Shown here: positions 26,432 through 35,614 of the stretch, piece after piece
How the letters are laid out: every line of letters starts with the position of its first letter
Position numbering within the stretch: the first letter of the stretch is position 1
NCBI RefSeq assembly: GCF_021440085.1
Contig: NZ_JAKCPW010000001.1
Location: 124,001-188,000, forward strand
Direction of reading: 5' to 3'
Length of the DNA: 64,000 bases
From: Dyadobacter sp. CY261
GTDB lineage: Bacteria > Bacteroidota > Bacteroidia > Cytophagales > Spirosomataceae
Position numbers and translations under genes: made by a program
Notes under the pieces: model-generated
Database searches by the model: none
Told to the model about the DNA's origin: nothing
What the model saw: only the letters and a program-made list of their open reading frames with translations

Positions 26432-28465
26432 CTATCTTATCCACAATTTCCTGCTAAAAATCCGCTTCCCGGATTTGAATTGTACCACATGGACACCCGA
26501 AACGCTGGGAGCGGTGACCGTCCCGACGTTGATTCCCGTTACTTTCCGGCCCCACAAATATTGCCCCCGCAGATTGAAAAGCCCAATATATCCGGTTTCC
26601 CGGCCCGAAAACCGGATCGTTACTTCCTCACCGGACTTTGCCGGATTGGGATACAAGGTAAAAAGCGCATCCGGCGTCTCTTCTGTGCCCAGAATGACGG
26701 AAGGTGCCACTTCCGCATAAGCCGGCTCGGCCGATTCGGATACCTCATTTACGGCCACAACGCGGTATATAATGTTCACCGGCGAGTTGCCGGGTGCATC
26801 GTTCCATTCTACGACATTGCCGGCCACACGGGCAAGGGGCGCAAAGGCGGCCGCATCGCCGAACTTGCGTTCTAAAATGTACGTGGTGGCATTAGGCACC
26901 GCTTTCCAGGAAAGGTTTACCTGGCCTTCGCCTACCGTTTTTGCGGTGAGGACGGTACCGGAGAGTGCCGCAGCGATGGGGAAATTGTAAAAAGTGAATG
27001 CACGCATGCCGCTGGCATTGGTAATGTTCGGCCCCATAAACGGATAGTTAGGAGTGCCCTGTTCGACGTAAAGCGGCAGGTAATTCAACGTGGATGCATT
27101 TTGGGGAGCATTTAGGTCCAGGATAATGCGGTTACCATCGGCCCGGCCCGCTGTGACGGCGCCGGACTGGCCGCCGAGGTAGAAGAAATCTTTCAGATCC
27201 AGCAGCGTGCCGTGCTGGTAGGGGTCGGGGTATTTCAATTGCTGTCCCTGGTCGAATACCAGCGTGAGCTGCTTATTTTCAGCCGTGCTGTAAAATGCTT
27301 TTCTAATGTTCGGCGAATTGATATTGAAGGTGTCGGCGGGAGCGTAAAAATCCCGCAGCATCAGTCGCGAAAGCTCCATGCCACTTTGCCGGTTGCCTTC
27401 ACGGCTGTAATGCAAGCCATCGAAACCGGTGGTACCGACTGTCGCCAGGTTTGCAATATCGGGATACATCTCCGGTAGACGCCGTTGATATTCGCGCAGG
27501 ACGGCACCTACCAGCGAAGGCCAGTAAATAATGTCGATCTGAAAAACATAGTATTTTTGCAGCCCGGGAAAATCTTGTTTGAGGTATTTATATAGAATAT
27601 CAAAATTCTCTTCCCAGCCGCCGCCTTCGTGGTAGGCTTCGCTTTCGCCTTGTCTGAAAATGTATGCCTTCACCGCATGGGCGACGCCCGCCTTTTGCGC
27701 GCGGTAAAGCATTCTGCCGTAGCCGGTGGAAAAGTCGGTGGGATTGTTTTCCGTACGCCGTGAATGCGAATAGGCCGACGACCAATGGTAACCTGCATTG
27801 ATCAGGCAATTGGGAATGCCCGATTTTTCCATCAGTTGCTTTTGAATTTCGAAGCCCATTGTGCCCACGCCATTGTTGTAGGAATGCATATTTGAGAGCG
27901 TCCAAAGCGTGTCGGCCGGGTTATAGGGCGCATTGTTGAGGTTATCGGTAATTTTCCCAAATGTCCTGCAAAACGTGCTGGTGTCCGATTCTCCAAAAAA
28001 GCCCGTCGAATTGGACTGCCCGGATAGGATATAAACATCGCCGCTGACGACCCGTGTGCGTGTCACCACAAGTGTAGAATCGCTGTCTTTGCAGAGGTAG
28101 ACCCTGAAATCATAATTGGCAAGCTCTGCCTTGATCGTGGTTTCCAAGCTGAACGAGCCCGTCCCGTTATCACCATAGCGAATATCGCCTTTCCGGTATT
28201 GGAAAAGCTGATTATTACGCATCACCAGTACTGAAACATATTTCCACCCGCGCGTCTCCACGACTCCCGACAAGGGCACTTTCGCCTCATTGTTTTGATC
28301 ACGGGGGAAAAGTTGGTAGTCCTGCGGCAGCCTGTCAAACTGCACTGCATTGAAACGCTGTGCATGACTATAAGTAACTGCTAGGAGCGTTAAAATCGAC
28401 GACAACAAAAAGTTGGCAGCGGTTCTTTTAGAAAGAGAGCCGCTCGGATAGAGGAGTTTCAGCAC
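26432..28465 (-). CDS. Secreted SASA-domain (sialate O-acetylesterase-like) protein with type IX sorting domain
   Basis: The 677-aa protein starts at GTG 28465, with a signal peptide ending around THSHAQ-like YSHAQ (about residue 36). The SASA/SGNH-type block has DVYILSGQSNSTGFFG with the nucleophile serine, and a later TTGFDGLHYSREG with a catalytic Asp-His pair. A fibronectin type III-like module (about 505-590) follows. The C-terminal 80 residues, with LYPNPAKSGEEV and a final KLWIR, form a Por-type sorting domain, so the protein should leave the cell by the type IX system. It is co-transcribed with the GH43 gene 14 bp upstream, which suggests deacetylation of plant polysaccharide. Confidence 0.82.
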   Translation of the reverse strand: MLKLLYPSGSLSKRTAANFLLSSILTLLAVTYSHAQRFNAVQFDRLPQDYQLFPRDQNNEAKVPLSGVVETRGWKYVSVLVMRNNQLFQYRKGDIRYGDNGTGSFSLETTIKAELANYDFRVYLCKDSDSTLVVTRTRVVSGDVYILSGQSNSTGFFGESDTSTFCRTFGKITDNLNNAPYNPADTLWTLSNMHSYNNGVGTMGFEIQKQLMEKSGIPNCLINAGYHWSSAYSHSRRTENNPTDFSTGYGRMLYRAQKAGVAHAVKAYIFRQGESEAYHEGGGWEENFDILYKYLKQDFPGLQKYYVFQIDIIYWPSLVGAVLREYQRRLPEMYPDIANLATVGTTGFDGLHYSREGNRQSGMELSRLMLRDFYAPADTFNINSPNIRKAFYSTAENKQLTLVFDQGQQLKYPDPYQHGTLLDLKDFFYLGGQSGAVTAGRADGNRIILDLNAPQNASTLNYLPLYVEQGTPNYPFMGPNITNASGMRAFTFYNFPIAAALSGTVLTAKTVGEGQVNLSWKAVPNATTYILERKFGDAAAFAPLARVAGNVVEWNDAPGNSPVNIIYRVVAVNEVSESAEPAYAEVAPSVILGTEETPDALFTLYPNPAKSGEEVTIRFSGRETGYIGLFNLRGQYLWGRKVTGINVGTVTAPSVSGVHVVQFKSGKRIFSRKLWIR

Positions 28466-28479
28466 AGGGTTTAGTTTAG

Positions 28480-29472
28480 TTATTTCAGCGGGACGGGCTT
28501 GACGCCCTCGCGCGTAATCTTGACAGGATTAATTAACCCTTTTTCGTCGAAAGACATCACATCGATGCAGGTTTCACGATGGTTACCATCGGTTTCAGTT
28601 AATGGGCGACGGTGATAAACGATGTACCACTCGTCTTTTCCCGGGATCTGGACCACCGAATGGTGCCCGGCACCGGTTGCCACTTTCGGGTCCTGTTGCA
28701 GGATTTTGCCTACACGTTCAAATGGTCCGAAGGGCGAATCGGCGATAGCATAGGCCACCGAATAATCAGGTCCGGTCCAGCCGCCTTCCGACCACATGAA
28801 GTAGTATTTGCCATTGCGGATAAACATGAATGGGCCTTCCACATAACCTTTTGGCGTGATTTCGCGGAATGTTTTGCCATCCTCGAAGGGGATGAAACCT
28901 GTGAAATCGCTTTTCAACTTGGCCACATTGCAATGACGCCATCCGCCGTAGAAAAGGTAGTATTGTCCGTCTTTGTCTTTAAACACAAACTGGTCAATTG
29001 GCTGAGCGCCGTTATGGAACTTGTCAATCAGCGGTTTGCCGAGGTAATCCTTAAATGGTCCTTCGGGACGATCTGCTACGGCTACACCGATCCCGCCTTT
29101 TTCATTGTCGTTCTGGATATCGTTGGCTCCGAAAAAGAGATAGTATTTCTTGTCCTTTTCGATGATCGACGGAGCCCACATCGCCCTTTTTGCCCATTTA
29201 ATGGCAGATGTATCGATAATATTGGGGTGTTTGTTCCAGGTTACGAGATCTCTAGAAGAAAACGCATCCATATGCACCTGCTGATTGTAGGGAGCAGAAA
29301 AGGTAGGGTAAATCCAGAAAGTTTTGTTAAAAATGATTCCCTCCGGGTCGGCGTACCAGCCGGGGAATACCGGGTTTCCCGACGTCTGACCGCCAGCGGC
29401 CGTTTTGGGAGATTGTGCAAAGGTGTGGAGGCAAGAAAGGTTTAGTAGCGCTAGTCCAAGCAGTTTTTTCAT
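28480..29472 (-). CDS. Glycoside hydrolase family 43 protein
   Basis: ATG 29472 gives 330 aa with signal peptide MKKLLGLALLNLSCLHTFA. The five-bladed propeller shows PGWYADPEGII with the general-base aspartate, AMWAPSIIEKDKKYYLFFG with the pKa-modulating region, and YVEGPFMF with the acid glutamate. This family cleaves arabinose, xylose or galactose from hemicellulose. It precedes the SASA protein and probably acts with it outside the cytoplasm. Linkage specificity cannot be read from sequence. Confidence 0.9.
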   Translation of the reverse strand: MKKLLGLALLNLSCLHTFAQSPKTAAGGQTSGNPVFPGWYADPEGIIFNKTFWIYPTFSAPYNQQVHMDAFSSRDLVTWNKHPNIIDTSAIKWAKRAMWAPSIIEKDKKYYLFFGANDIQNDNEKGGIGVAVADRPEGPFKDYLGKPLIDKFHNGAQPIDQFVFKDKDGQYYLFYGGWRHCNVAKLKSDFTGFIPFEDGKTFREITPKGYVEGPFMFIRNGKYYFMWSEGGWTGPDYSVAYAIADSPFGPFERVGKILQQDPKVATGAGHHSVVQIPGKDEWYIVYHRRPLTETDGNHRETCIDVMSFDEKGLINPVKITREGVKPVPLK

Positions 29473-29527
29473 GAATGTTTCGGTTATTGGCAAATGTCAC
29501 CGCTGCAAGTTCCAAATTTTCGCGCAA

Positions 29528-30670
29528 TTAATAAACCTCTCCAGCGCCTCCGCCGCCAAATGTACCACCACCAAATTCAAGTCCCGGTTCGGCTGGTGTG
29601 GCGCCGAGGTGCCGCGCGGTGATGAGCGCTTGCAGGTCGGCCAGATCGTTCTTGCGGTTCTGCTCGTCGGAGATGCCGTACCTGGGTGTGTGCAGATATT
29701 TGATCAGCAGCACCGAAACCAGGATCATAAGCGTCCCTGCGAGCGCCAGTCCCTGTGAGACAGTCAAGGCGACAAAGTAGTGTGAATAGGTATAAACCGA
29801 GAATGCAAATGCCAGCAAACCGATCACGAAAATAATGCGGTTCGCTTTTTTCAACCCGGCTGCTATGTAAGCCACCGGTATTGCCAGTGTAAAAAAGTAG
29901 AACACGGGTGCAAACGCGATTTGCGGGGCAATGGAAACATTCAAGCCACTAATGATTGCATTCAACTCCCTTACGACGAGGTAGTTGCCGCCCAGGTAAA
30001 AGGTGACAAGTGACAATGCTTCAAGTATCTGCCGACATTCCCGGTAGTAAATATCAGTGCTCTTTCTTGCGACAAGGTAAATGCCAGCCGAAATGAGCAT
30101 GACGCCGAATGGCAGCAATGCTTTGCCGAGTGGGAATTTCATCATGAGGTCGGCGAGCAATGTAAATATCAGCCCGAAAATGGCCAGCGCGCCGAGCAGG
30201 TCGGCGTAACGCAATGTCGCTGGGATAACGATGGTAAGAGCGACCAGGCAATAGATCCATAACGGTGCATGCTCGAAAAGCAGGAAGACAGGTACGATAG
30301 CCGCCGTGACGGCCGAGTAGAGCAATGCATTGTCGACGCCGGAATGAAAGAGGTTTTTGGTTTTAATTAAATATTCTAGAAAAAACACGAAACAGCCGCA
30401 GCAGAGCAAACTAAGCGTTGAAAAGCCGATCTCAGACCCCGTATCATAAATAAAGAGCGACAAAAAGCCGACAAAAAACGAACACGCAACCACCGCGAAA
30501 ATGAACAGGCCGATTTTGACAAATATGCCTGGCCGATAGAATTTTTCTTCAAACTGCGCTATTACTTCCTCTTCCTGCTCATCCGTAAGCAAGTTCTTTG
30601 ATTTCCATTCCGCTGCCTGGTGCTGAATATGCAGGTTTTCAACCCAGGTTTCGTTGTATGCTTTTTTCAT
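29528..30670 (-). CDS. DUF2157-like multi-pass membrane protein
   Basis: The 380-aa protein has a soluble N-terminal helix region with LTDEQEEEVIAQFEEKF and then about nine TM helices, ending with a Gly-rich tail (GGGTFGGGGAGE). It overlaps the upstream DUF2157 gene by 4 bp (ATGA). The family has no known function. The end of the protein, with nine glycines in fourteen residues, is unusual. Confidence 0.7.
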   Translation of the reverse strand: MKKAYNETWVENLHIQHQAAEWKSKNLLTDEQEEEVIAQFEEKFYRPGIFVKIGLFIFAVVACSFFVGFLSLFIYDTGSEIGFSTLSLLCCGCFVFFLEYLIKTKNLFHSGVDNALLYSAVTAAIVPVFLLFEHAPLWIYCLVALTIVIPATLRYADLLGALAIFGLIFTLLADLMMKFPLGKALLPFGVMLISAGIYLVARKSTDIYYRECRQILEALSLVTFYLGGNYLVVRELNAIISGLNVSIAPQIAFAPVFYFFTLAIPVAYIAAGLKKANRIIFVIGLLAFAFSVYTYSHYFVALTVSQGLALAGTLMILVSVLLIKYLHTPRYGISDEQNRKNDLADLQALITARHLGATPAEPGLEFGGGTFGGGGAGEVY

Positions 30671-31635
30671 TTTTTGATCCCCAGGAATTTTTTAAAGTTT
30701 AGCAAAAAATAAATCACGCCGACACTCGAAAACAGAAAGTAAAAAATACCCAAACCGAAAGCTGCGTCAGGCCCGAGGTTGGTAAAAATGACGTAAGTGA
30801 GAATACAATAGCCATAAACAGTGCCCATTAGCAAAAACAGCAGTGATTGTGCATGACGCGCCCGCCAGATGAAAAAATAGCACAGTCCGATTCCGACCAA
30901 AAAGTAGAGGATTTTGGGCGCATGGCTGATCAACCCGATCTGCGCGGCAATGCAAGCGAGATTGCCGCCCATAAGCATGTAAGTGAATGCGAAATGCTTT
31001 TTTACTTTTTGCTCCTCCGAAATCCAGCCAACGGCGGTGAGTATGGAGCCGAGTGCAATGGCGGGGATTATCAACTTGCCATCGGAGAAATCATTATCCG
31101 AAATAACCGAAAGCGGCGCGATGGTGAGCCCGAGCCAGGACGCGAGGCCGGTTATGGCCATCGACAATGCCCCGCGGTGATCGAAACGGTAAGCGCAGAG
31201 AAAGAACAAGATTGTCGGGATTAGGACGGCCAGCCCGTATCGCGTGCCGAAAAGATTGTATTGATATTGCAGGTAACCCTCCAGACCCAGAAAAGTGGAA
31301 CAGCCTAGCAGGAGTACGTAATCGATCAGCTTATTAGGATTCTCTACCTGTTCGTGGGAATATGGCAGGCTGTTTTTGTAGGTATAATAAAAACAGCCTA
31401 TGGTAACGCCGGCTATTACGGCAATAATGGCCTGATGGCCGATGGTATCAATGTTTTCGTAGATCAGGATACCGGCGCCGGAGCTGAAAAGCAGGATGCC
31501 GAAGTATAAAATTGAGCGTAATTCCCAGTGAATGGAAAATGCTCTTTCACTCTCGAAAGTGGCCATCGAATCGGCCTGTTTTTTAGAAATTATCCCCTTG
31601 TTGATCAGGGAATTAAGGATGGAATGTGTAGTCAT
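30667..31635 (-). CDS. DUF2157 domain membrane protein
   Basis: ATG 31635 gives 322 aa; the frame from 31677 is less likely. The N-terminal soluble segment ISKKQADSMATFES resembles the start of DUF2157 proteins, and about nine TM helices follow. It heads a two-gene unit with a related protein that starts inside its stop codon, so the two are likely made in equal amount and may form one complex. Confidence 0.72.
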   Translation of the reverse strand: MTTHSILNSLINKGIISKKQADSMATFESERAFSIHWELRSILYFGILLFSSGAGILIYENIDTIGHQAIIAVIAGVTIGCFYYTYKNSLPYSHEQVENPNKLIDYVLLLGCSTFLGLEGYLQYQYNLFGTRYGLAVLIPTILFFLCAYRFDHRGALSMAITGLASWLGLTIAPLSVISDNDFSDGKLIIPAIALGSILTAVGWISEEQKVKKHFAFTYMLMGGNLACIAAQIGLISHAPKILYFLVGIGLCYFFIWRARHAQSLLFLLMGTVYGYCILTYVIFTNLGPDAAFGLGIFYFLFSSVGVIYFLLNFKKFLGIKK

Positions 31636-31742
31636 GGAAGTTGAGACGAGGGGTGTAAAAATAGCAAACTTTGCCATGAAACAGTTTCGCGCAACTTCTT
31701 GAATTATCTAACGGACATCCTTCGATATTGATCGGTATACTT

Positions 31743-32519
31743 TTAAAACCGGAGCGTGAAATCCTCTTTCACTTGCTCACTCCGGAAAAATACCAGGCCG
31801 ATCCAGAACAGGTCGACAGTCGCCGTCACACGGGGATGCGCTTTGATGTATTCCCAGGCCTGCGTCATTTCCTTTGACCAGTATATATCGTCGAAAATAA
31901 ACAGCGAGCCGTTCTGAATGTGAGGCAGGCATTGTTCGAAATACCTGACGGTTGGTTCGTAGCGATGATTGGCATCGAAGTACGCAAAATCAATCGGATG
32001 ATCCAGCGTTTTGAGCCGGTTTGGCAGGGTTTCGTCAATGTTACCAAGCACAATTTCCACGTTCGCAGCCTCTTGCGATTCAAAATGCTGCTGTGCTTTT
32101 GCGGCGGTCTGCGGGCAGCCTTCGAAAGTGATCAATTGCGCTTCGGGATTGGCTTTTGACATATATAAAGTGGTCAACCCCAGTGAGGTACCTAGCTCGA
32201 CGATTGTTGCCGGTTGAAAACGCCGGATTAGCCGATAAAAAAGTCGACCGAATTTGGCAGGTTTTTCCGCGTTTTTTGCAATTGTTTTAATCTTACGCAG
32301 GTTCGACTTGTTTATGCGAGAGCCGGCACCCAGGTCAAGGATCTCTATCTGTTCTTCGGACCGCAGCAATTCCCTGCGTAACAAACGGATCGCCTGATAG
32401 TCGGAATTGTCATCCCTGGGAACGGCAATCACACTATTATAAAGCTCAAACAGGAAAGGGGAGTGGATGGAATGCTCATTTCCTGAGCGTAAAAGGTACT
32501 TGATGTAAGCAGCAATCAA
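31743..32519 (-). CDS. Class I SAM-dependent methyltransferase, O-methyltransferase-like
   Basis: The 258-aa protein starts at TTG 32519, since an in-frame stop lies 15 bp upstream and no ATG lies in between. Motif I is IVELGTSLGLTTLYMS, then LITFEGCP and a second acidic strand PIDFAYFDANHRYE, as in Methyltransf_24/O-methyltransferase 3 families. Substrate is unknown. It is a single gene between the DUF2157 unit and apaG. Confidence 0.8.
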   Translation of the reverse strand: MIAAYIKYLLRSGNEHSIHSPFLFELYNSVIAVPRDDNSDYQAIRLLRRELLRSEEQIEILDLGAGSRINKSNLRKIKTIAKNAEKPAKFGRLFYRLIRRFQPATIVELGTSLGLTTLYMSKANPEAQLITFEGCPQTAAKAQQHFESQEAANVEIVLGNIDETLPNRLKTLDHPIDFAYFDANHRYEPTVRYFEQCLPHIQNGSLFIFDDIYWSKEMTQAWEYIKAHPRVTATVDLFWIGLVFFRSEQVKEDFTLRF

Positions 32520-32560
32520 TGCAGTGGAATTTTAGAATAGGCCGTCGCCCGGCTTATGGT

Positions 32561-32947
32561 TCAATTGAGGCGGTAGGGGGCTACGAGCGAAAATGCGGGA
32601 ATTACCACCCGGAACTGCCGGCCATCGAGCACGCGTTCCATGAGATAGGTGCCAGCCATTTTGCCCATGTCGGTACGCAGGTTACAGCCGGAAACATAAT
32701 CATGCACATCGCCTGGTTCCAGCACGGGTTGAAGCCCTACAATGCCGGCGCCTTCAACTTCACGTACCGTGCCGTTGGCGTCATAAATCAGCCAATGCCT
32801 TCTTAAAAGCTTAACTGTATGCTCGCTGTGGTTCTCGATCAGGATCTTGTAGGTAAACACAAAGTGATCCTGACCCGGATTGGAGTAATCTGGCTGATAT
32901 TCCGTCAAAACGGTGACTTTGACACCATCCGTAACCTTGGAAACCAT
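32561..32947 (-). CDS. apaG: ApaG (DUF525) protein
   Basis: The 128-aa immunoglobulin-like beta protein matches ApaG: FTYKILIENHSEHTVKLLRRHW then VEGAGIVGLQPVLEPGD and a final VVIPAFSLVAPY. ApaG has been linked to divalent-cation and Ap4A-related phenotypes, but its molecular role is unsettled. A -7 element reading TATATTTG on the minus strand lies at 32993-33000, giving a leader of about 40 nt. It is divergent from ung. Confidence 0.9.
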   Translation of the reverse strand: MVSKVTDGVKVTVLTEYQPDYSNPGQDHFVFTYKILIENHSEHTVKLLRRHWLIYDANGTVREVEGAGIVGLQPVLEPGDVHDYVSGCNLRTDMGKMAGTYLMERVLDGRQFRVVIPAFSLVAPYRLN

Positions 32948-32992
32948 ATAGATCGAGGGTGTTGTAAACGATTAGGACTAGTTGAGCAGCAG

Positions 32993-33000
32993 CAAATATA
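32993..33000 (-). promoter_or_regulatory. -7 element of apaG
   Basis: The reverse complement reads TATATTTG, which fits TAnnTTTG. A good -33 TTTG is not seen at 19-21 bp, so only the -7 part is proposed. Confidence 0.35.
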
Positions 33001-33097
33001 CCGGTTTGCACCTCACTTTTAACGAAAATAGTAATCAATTGCTGATAAAACCAAATCAAAAAAGACATAATTTGGTTTTCCAAAATAAATCAACAGC

Positions 33098-33763
33098 ATG
33101 GATGTAAAAATCGAGCAGTCGTGGAAAGAGCGGCTCGCACCTGAGTTTGAGAAGCCCTATTTCGCGTCGCTTACCGCTTTTGTGAGGGATGAGTATCAAA
33201 ACAAACAGATATTCCCGCCCGCAAAGCAAATCTTCAATGCATTTAACTATTGCAGCTTTGATGACTGCAAAGTGGTGATACTCGGGCAGGACCCATACCA
33301 CGGACCCGGCCAGGCCAATGGCCTCTGCTTTTCAGTAAACGATGGCATCCGGATGCCGCCTTCGCTGCTCAATATTTTCAAAGAAATCCAGCAGGACCTG
33401 GGCAAGCCATTCCCACCTACGGGCAACCTCGAACGCTGGGCTAAGCAGGGTGTGCTATTGTTGAATGCGACATTGACCGTCCAGGCCGCCGCCGCAGGTT
33501 CGCACCAGGGCAAAGGCTGGGAGCGCTTCACCGACGCGGTGATCAAATGCGTTTCCGATGAGAAAAGCAATGTCGTATTTATGCTCTGGGGCCGCTATGC
33601 GCAGGAAAAAGGTGCGGTGATCGACGCTTCGAAACATTATATCCTGAAAGCGAAGCATCCTTCACCCATGTCCGCCAACGGGGGTGGCTGGTTTGGGACA
33701 AAGCATTTCAGCAAAGCCAACGAATACCTGGAAAGCAAGGGCCTCGATCAGATCAACTGGTAG
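33098..33763 (+). CDS. ung: Uracil-DNA glycosylase
   Basis: The 221-aa family 1 UNG starts at ATG 33098. The water-activating loop GQDPYHGPGQANG has Asp65, the GVLLLNATLTV strand follows, and the minor-groove loop is HPSPMSANGG with its histidine. It removes uracil from DNA to start base excision repair. Length and motifs are canonical. It is divergent from apaG and closed by a terminator. Confidence 0.95.
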   Translation: MDVKIEQSWKERLAPEFEKPYFASLTAFVRDEYQNKQIFPPAKQIFNAFNYCSFDDCKVVILGQDPYHGPGQANGLCFSVNDGIRMPPSLLNIFKEIQQDLGKPFPPTGNLERWAKQGVLLLNATLTVQAAAAGSHQGKGWERFTDAVIKCVSDEKSNVVFMLWGRYAQEKGAVIDASKHYILKAKHPSPMSANGGGWFGTKHFSKANEYLESKGLDQINW

Positions 33764-33773
33764 GAACACGAAA

Positions 33774-33802
33774 AAAGAGAGCCGGGATGCCCGGCTCTCT
33801 TT
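33774..33802. terminator. Bidirectional terminator between ung and Dabb gene
   Basis: A perfect 13-bp stem (33774-33786 with 33790-33802) and 3-nt loop has A-rich left and T-rich right edges. It serves the plus-strand ung and the convergent minus-strand gene. Confidence 0.85.
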
Positions 33803-33831
33803 AAGATTTTCACTCCTATTACTATTATTAA

Positions 33832-34236
33832 TTACTTCTCGATGTTGGAATTCATTTCCAACACTTTGTCCCATTGGCCTTCGTTGGTCTTCACAAATGC
33901 AAGTCTGTCGGCATTTGCGGTGTATTGCTGAGCAGCTTCTTTGGTACGGAAAGTCAGATAATGGATCACATCGAATTCTTCACCATTGTTGTCGGACTTC
34001 TGTACATGTCCTGCCGAATATGCTACGACATCTTTCACCGCTTTTTTCATTGTCGCGAAATCACGCATGTGTTTGTCAACTTCCTCAGGCGTAGTGCCCT
34101 GTTTAAACTTGATACAAACTACGCGTTGGATTTCAGCAGGTTTGTGAGGTACATAAGCACCATAGATAACCAGCATGAATACACAAAGCGCGAAAATGGG
34201 CACTAAATATCCTAATGTTTTATTTCTTGTTTTCAT
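33832..34236 (-). CDS. Membrane-anchored Dabb (stress-response A/B barrel) protein
   Basis: ATG 34236 gives 134 aa; the frame to 34290 adds an AT-rich stretch lying upstream of a promoter element, so I reject it. A TM helix (about 8-27) is followed by a ferredoxin-like Dabb domain beginning VVCIKFKQGTTPEEVDKHM, with VIHYLTFRTKEAAQQY near the end. The family is dimeric and its ligand unknown. The promoter -7 element CAAATGTA (minus strand TACATTTG) lies at 34277-34284. Confidence 0.82.
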   Translation of the reverse strand: MKTRNKTLGYLVPIFALCVFMLVIYGAYVPHKPAEIQRVVCIKFKQGTTPEEVDKHMRDFATMKKAVKDVVAYSAGHVQKSDNNGEEFDVIHYLTFRTKEAAQQYTANADRLAFVKTNEGQWDKVLEMNSNIEK

Positions 34237-34579
34237 TATAGCAAATCGATAAATGCACTTGTTTATTTCCTTGCTACAAATGTAAAACATTATCTCTTTA
34301 TTGCATTATTTGAATATTAAATATAAATTATTTTGAAAATTTGATATTTAAGAAAAGAAACAACCTTATTAAATCTACTTTTCAAAATTTTATTTGGGAA
34401 CTAAATTTTTGCAAAAATGCCGCAGGATACTGCAAATCAGGTCGATAGAAAGGGTATGTGGCCGCAAATTTGGTAAGTCTGTAAAAAGTTGGTCTTAAAA
34501 ACTGGTTAAAGCGTTACTTTTTTTGAAAAATGACGTCTCAACAGGTGTAAAATGATCGGGAACACCTTCCAAATATTGT
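34237..34579. other. AT-rich intergenic region
   Basis: The 343-bp space between divergent genes is strongly AT-rich at 34291-34430. It holds a -7 element for the Dabb gene at 34277-34284. No coding frame with protein-like composition, no RNA gene and no strong hairpin was seen. Confidence 0.5.
34277..34284 (-). promoter_or_regulatory. -7 element of the Dabb gene
   Basis: The minus strand reads TACATTTG, a match to TAnnTTTG, about 40 bp upstream of ATG 34236. A -33 TTTG was not found at the expected spacing. Confidence 0.4.
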
Positions 34580-35614
34580 ATGGCGTCAATTTTCCATTCC
34601 GGGCAAAAAACATCGGAAAAAAATCAGTTTTTTTTCAAAAAAGTACTGACTTTCAGCTTGATTATCGGCTGTTTGCTGCTCCAAACTGCCTCCACACCCT
34701 ACTGGGGCTTTTGGGCACACAAGCATATCAACCGTCTGGCGATATTCAGGCTGCCTCCTGAAATGCAGGTTTTCTTTAAAAAGTACATTGATTTCCTCAC
34801 TGAAAATGCCGTAAACCCCGACAAGAGGCGGTATGCGGTGGTAGGAGAGGCAGAACGCCATTTCATCGATCTGGATGTTTACGGCGACAGGGCTCTTATG
34901 ATGCTTCCAAAGCATTGGCCGGCGGCTGTGAGAAAAATGGGTGAGGATAGTTTGCGTAAACACGGCATTGTTCCGTGGCACGTGCAGGCGGCCGCTTCAC
35001 AATTGACGGCTGCATTTCGGCAAAAAGATGCCCGCCGAATTCTGCGGATCTCCGCCGACCTCGGCCATTATATCGCCGACGCCCATGTGCCTTTACATAC
35101 CACACGCAATTACAATGGTCAACTTACGGGCCAGGACGGCATTCATGGTTTCTGGGAGTCGAGATTGCCCGAGCTTTTTGCTAACCATTACGATATGTGG
35201 CTAGGTCCTGCCAGTTATCGGAAGGATATTGCCGTGGATATTTGGAAGGTAATCGAGAGCTCGCACGCGGCGATGGATTCGGTATTGTTGTTTGAAAGAC
35301 AGCTCACCGCTGGCTTCAAACCCGACCAAAAGTATAGCTTCGAGCTGCGGAACAATGTACTCACCAGAACGCAGTCCCGCGAGTTTTCAGAAAAATATCA
35401 CCGGATGTTGGCAGGCCAGGTGGAAAGGCGAATGGCGGCGTCGGTACAAATGGTAAGCGATATCTGGTACACTTGTTGGGTGAATGCAGGACAGCCGAAT
35501 TTGTCACTGCTTGCGGGAAATGCAGGGGAAGTACAAGAAGGAAAAGCGGAAGCCGCTGAACATCAAAGCTGGTTACAGCGGCTCCTGCATGTCAGGCCTG
35601 AATCAGACAATTAG
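34580..35614 (+). CDS. Zinc-dependent phospholipase C / S1-P1-like protein
   Basis: The 344-aa protein has a signal or anchor helix (about 22-38) and then WGFWAHKHIN, whose Trp and His would ligate zinc after cleavage. Other ligands are in HFIDLDVYG, LGHYIADAHVPLH and IHGFWES, the spacing seen in the zinc-dependent phospholipase C and S1/P1 nuclease superfamily. It probably acts in the periplasm on phospholipid or nucleic acid; the two cannot be separated here. Its last 4 bp overlap the convergent DinB gene stop region. Confidence 0.82.
   Translation: MASIFHSGQKTSEKNQFFFKKVLTFSLIIGCLLLQTASTPYWGFWAHKHINRLAIFRLPPEMQVFFKKYIDFLTENAVNPDKRRYAVVGEAERHFIDLDVYGDRALMMLPKHWPAAVRKMGEDSLRKHGIVPWHVQAAASQLTAAFRQKDARRILRISADLGHYIADAHVPLHTTRNYNGQLTGQDGIHGFWESRLPELFANHYDMWLGPASYRKDIAVDIWKVIESSHAAMDSVLLFERQLTAGFKPDQKYSFELRNNVLTRTQSREFSEKYHRMLAGQVERRMAASVQMVSDIWYTCWVNAGQPNLSLLAGNAGEVQEGKAEAAEHQSWLQRLLHVRPESDN

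Noticed and set aside
28612-29445. 277-aa plus-strand ORF opposite the GH43 gene
   Set aside because: The minus-strand frame has a signal peptide and all GH43 catalytic motifs; this frame has none.
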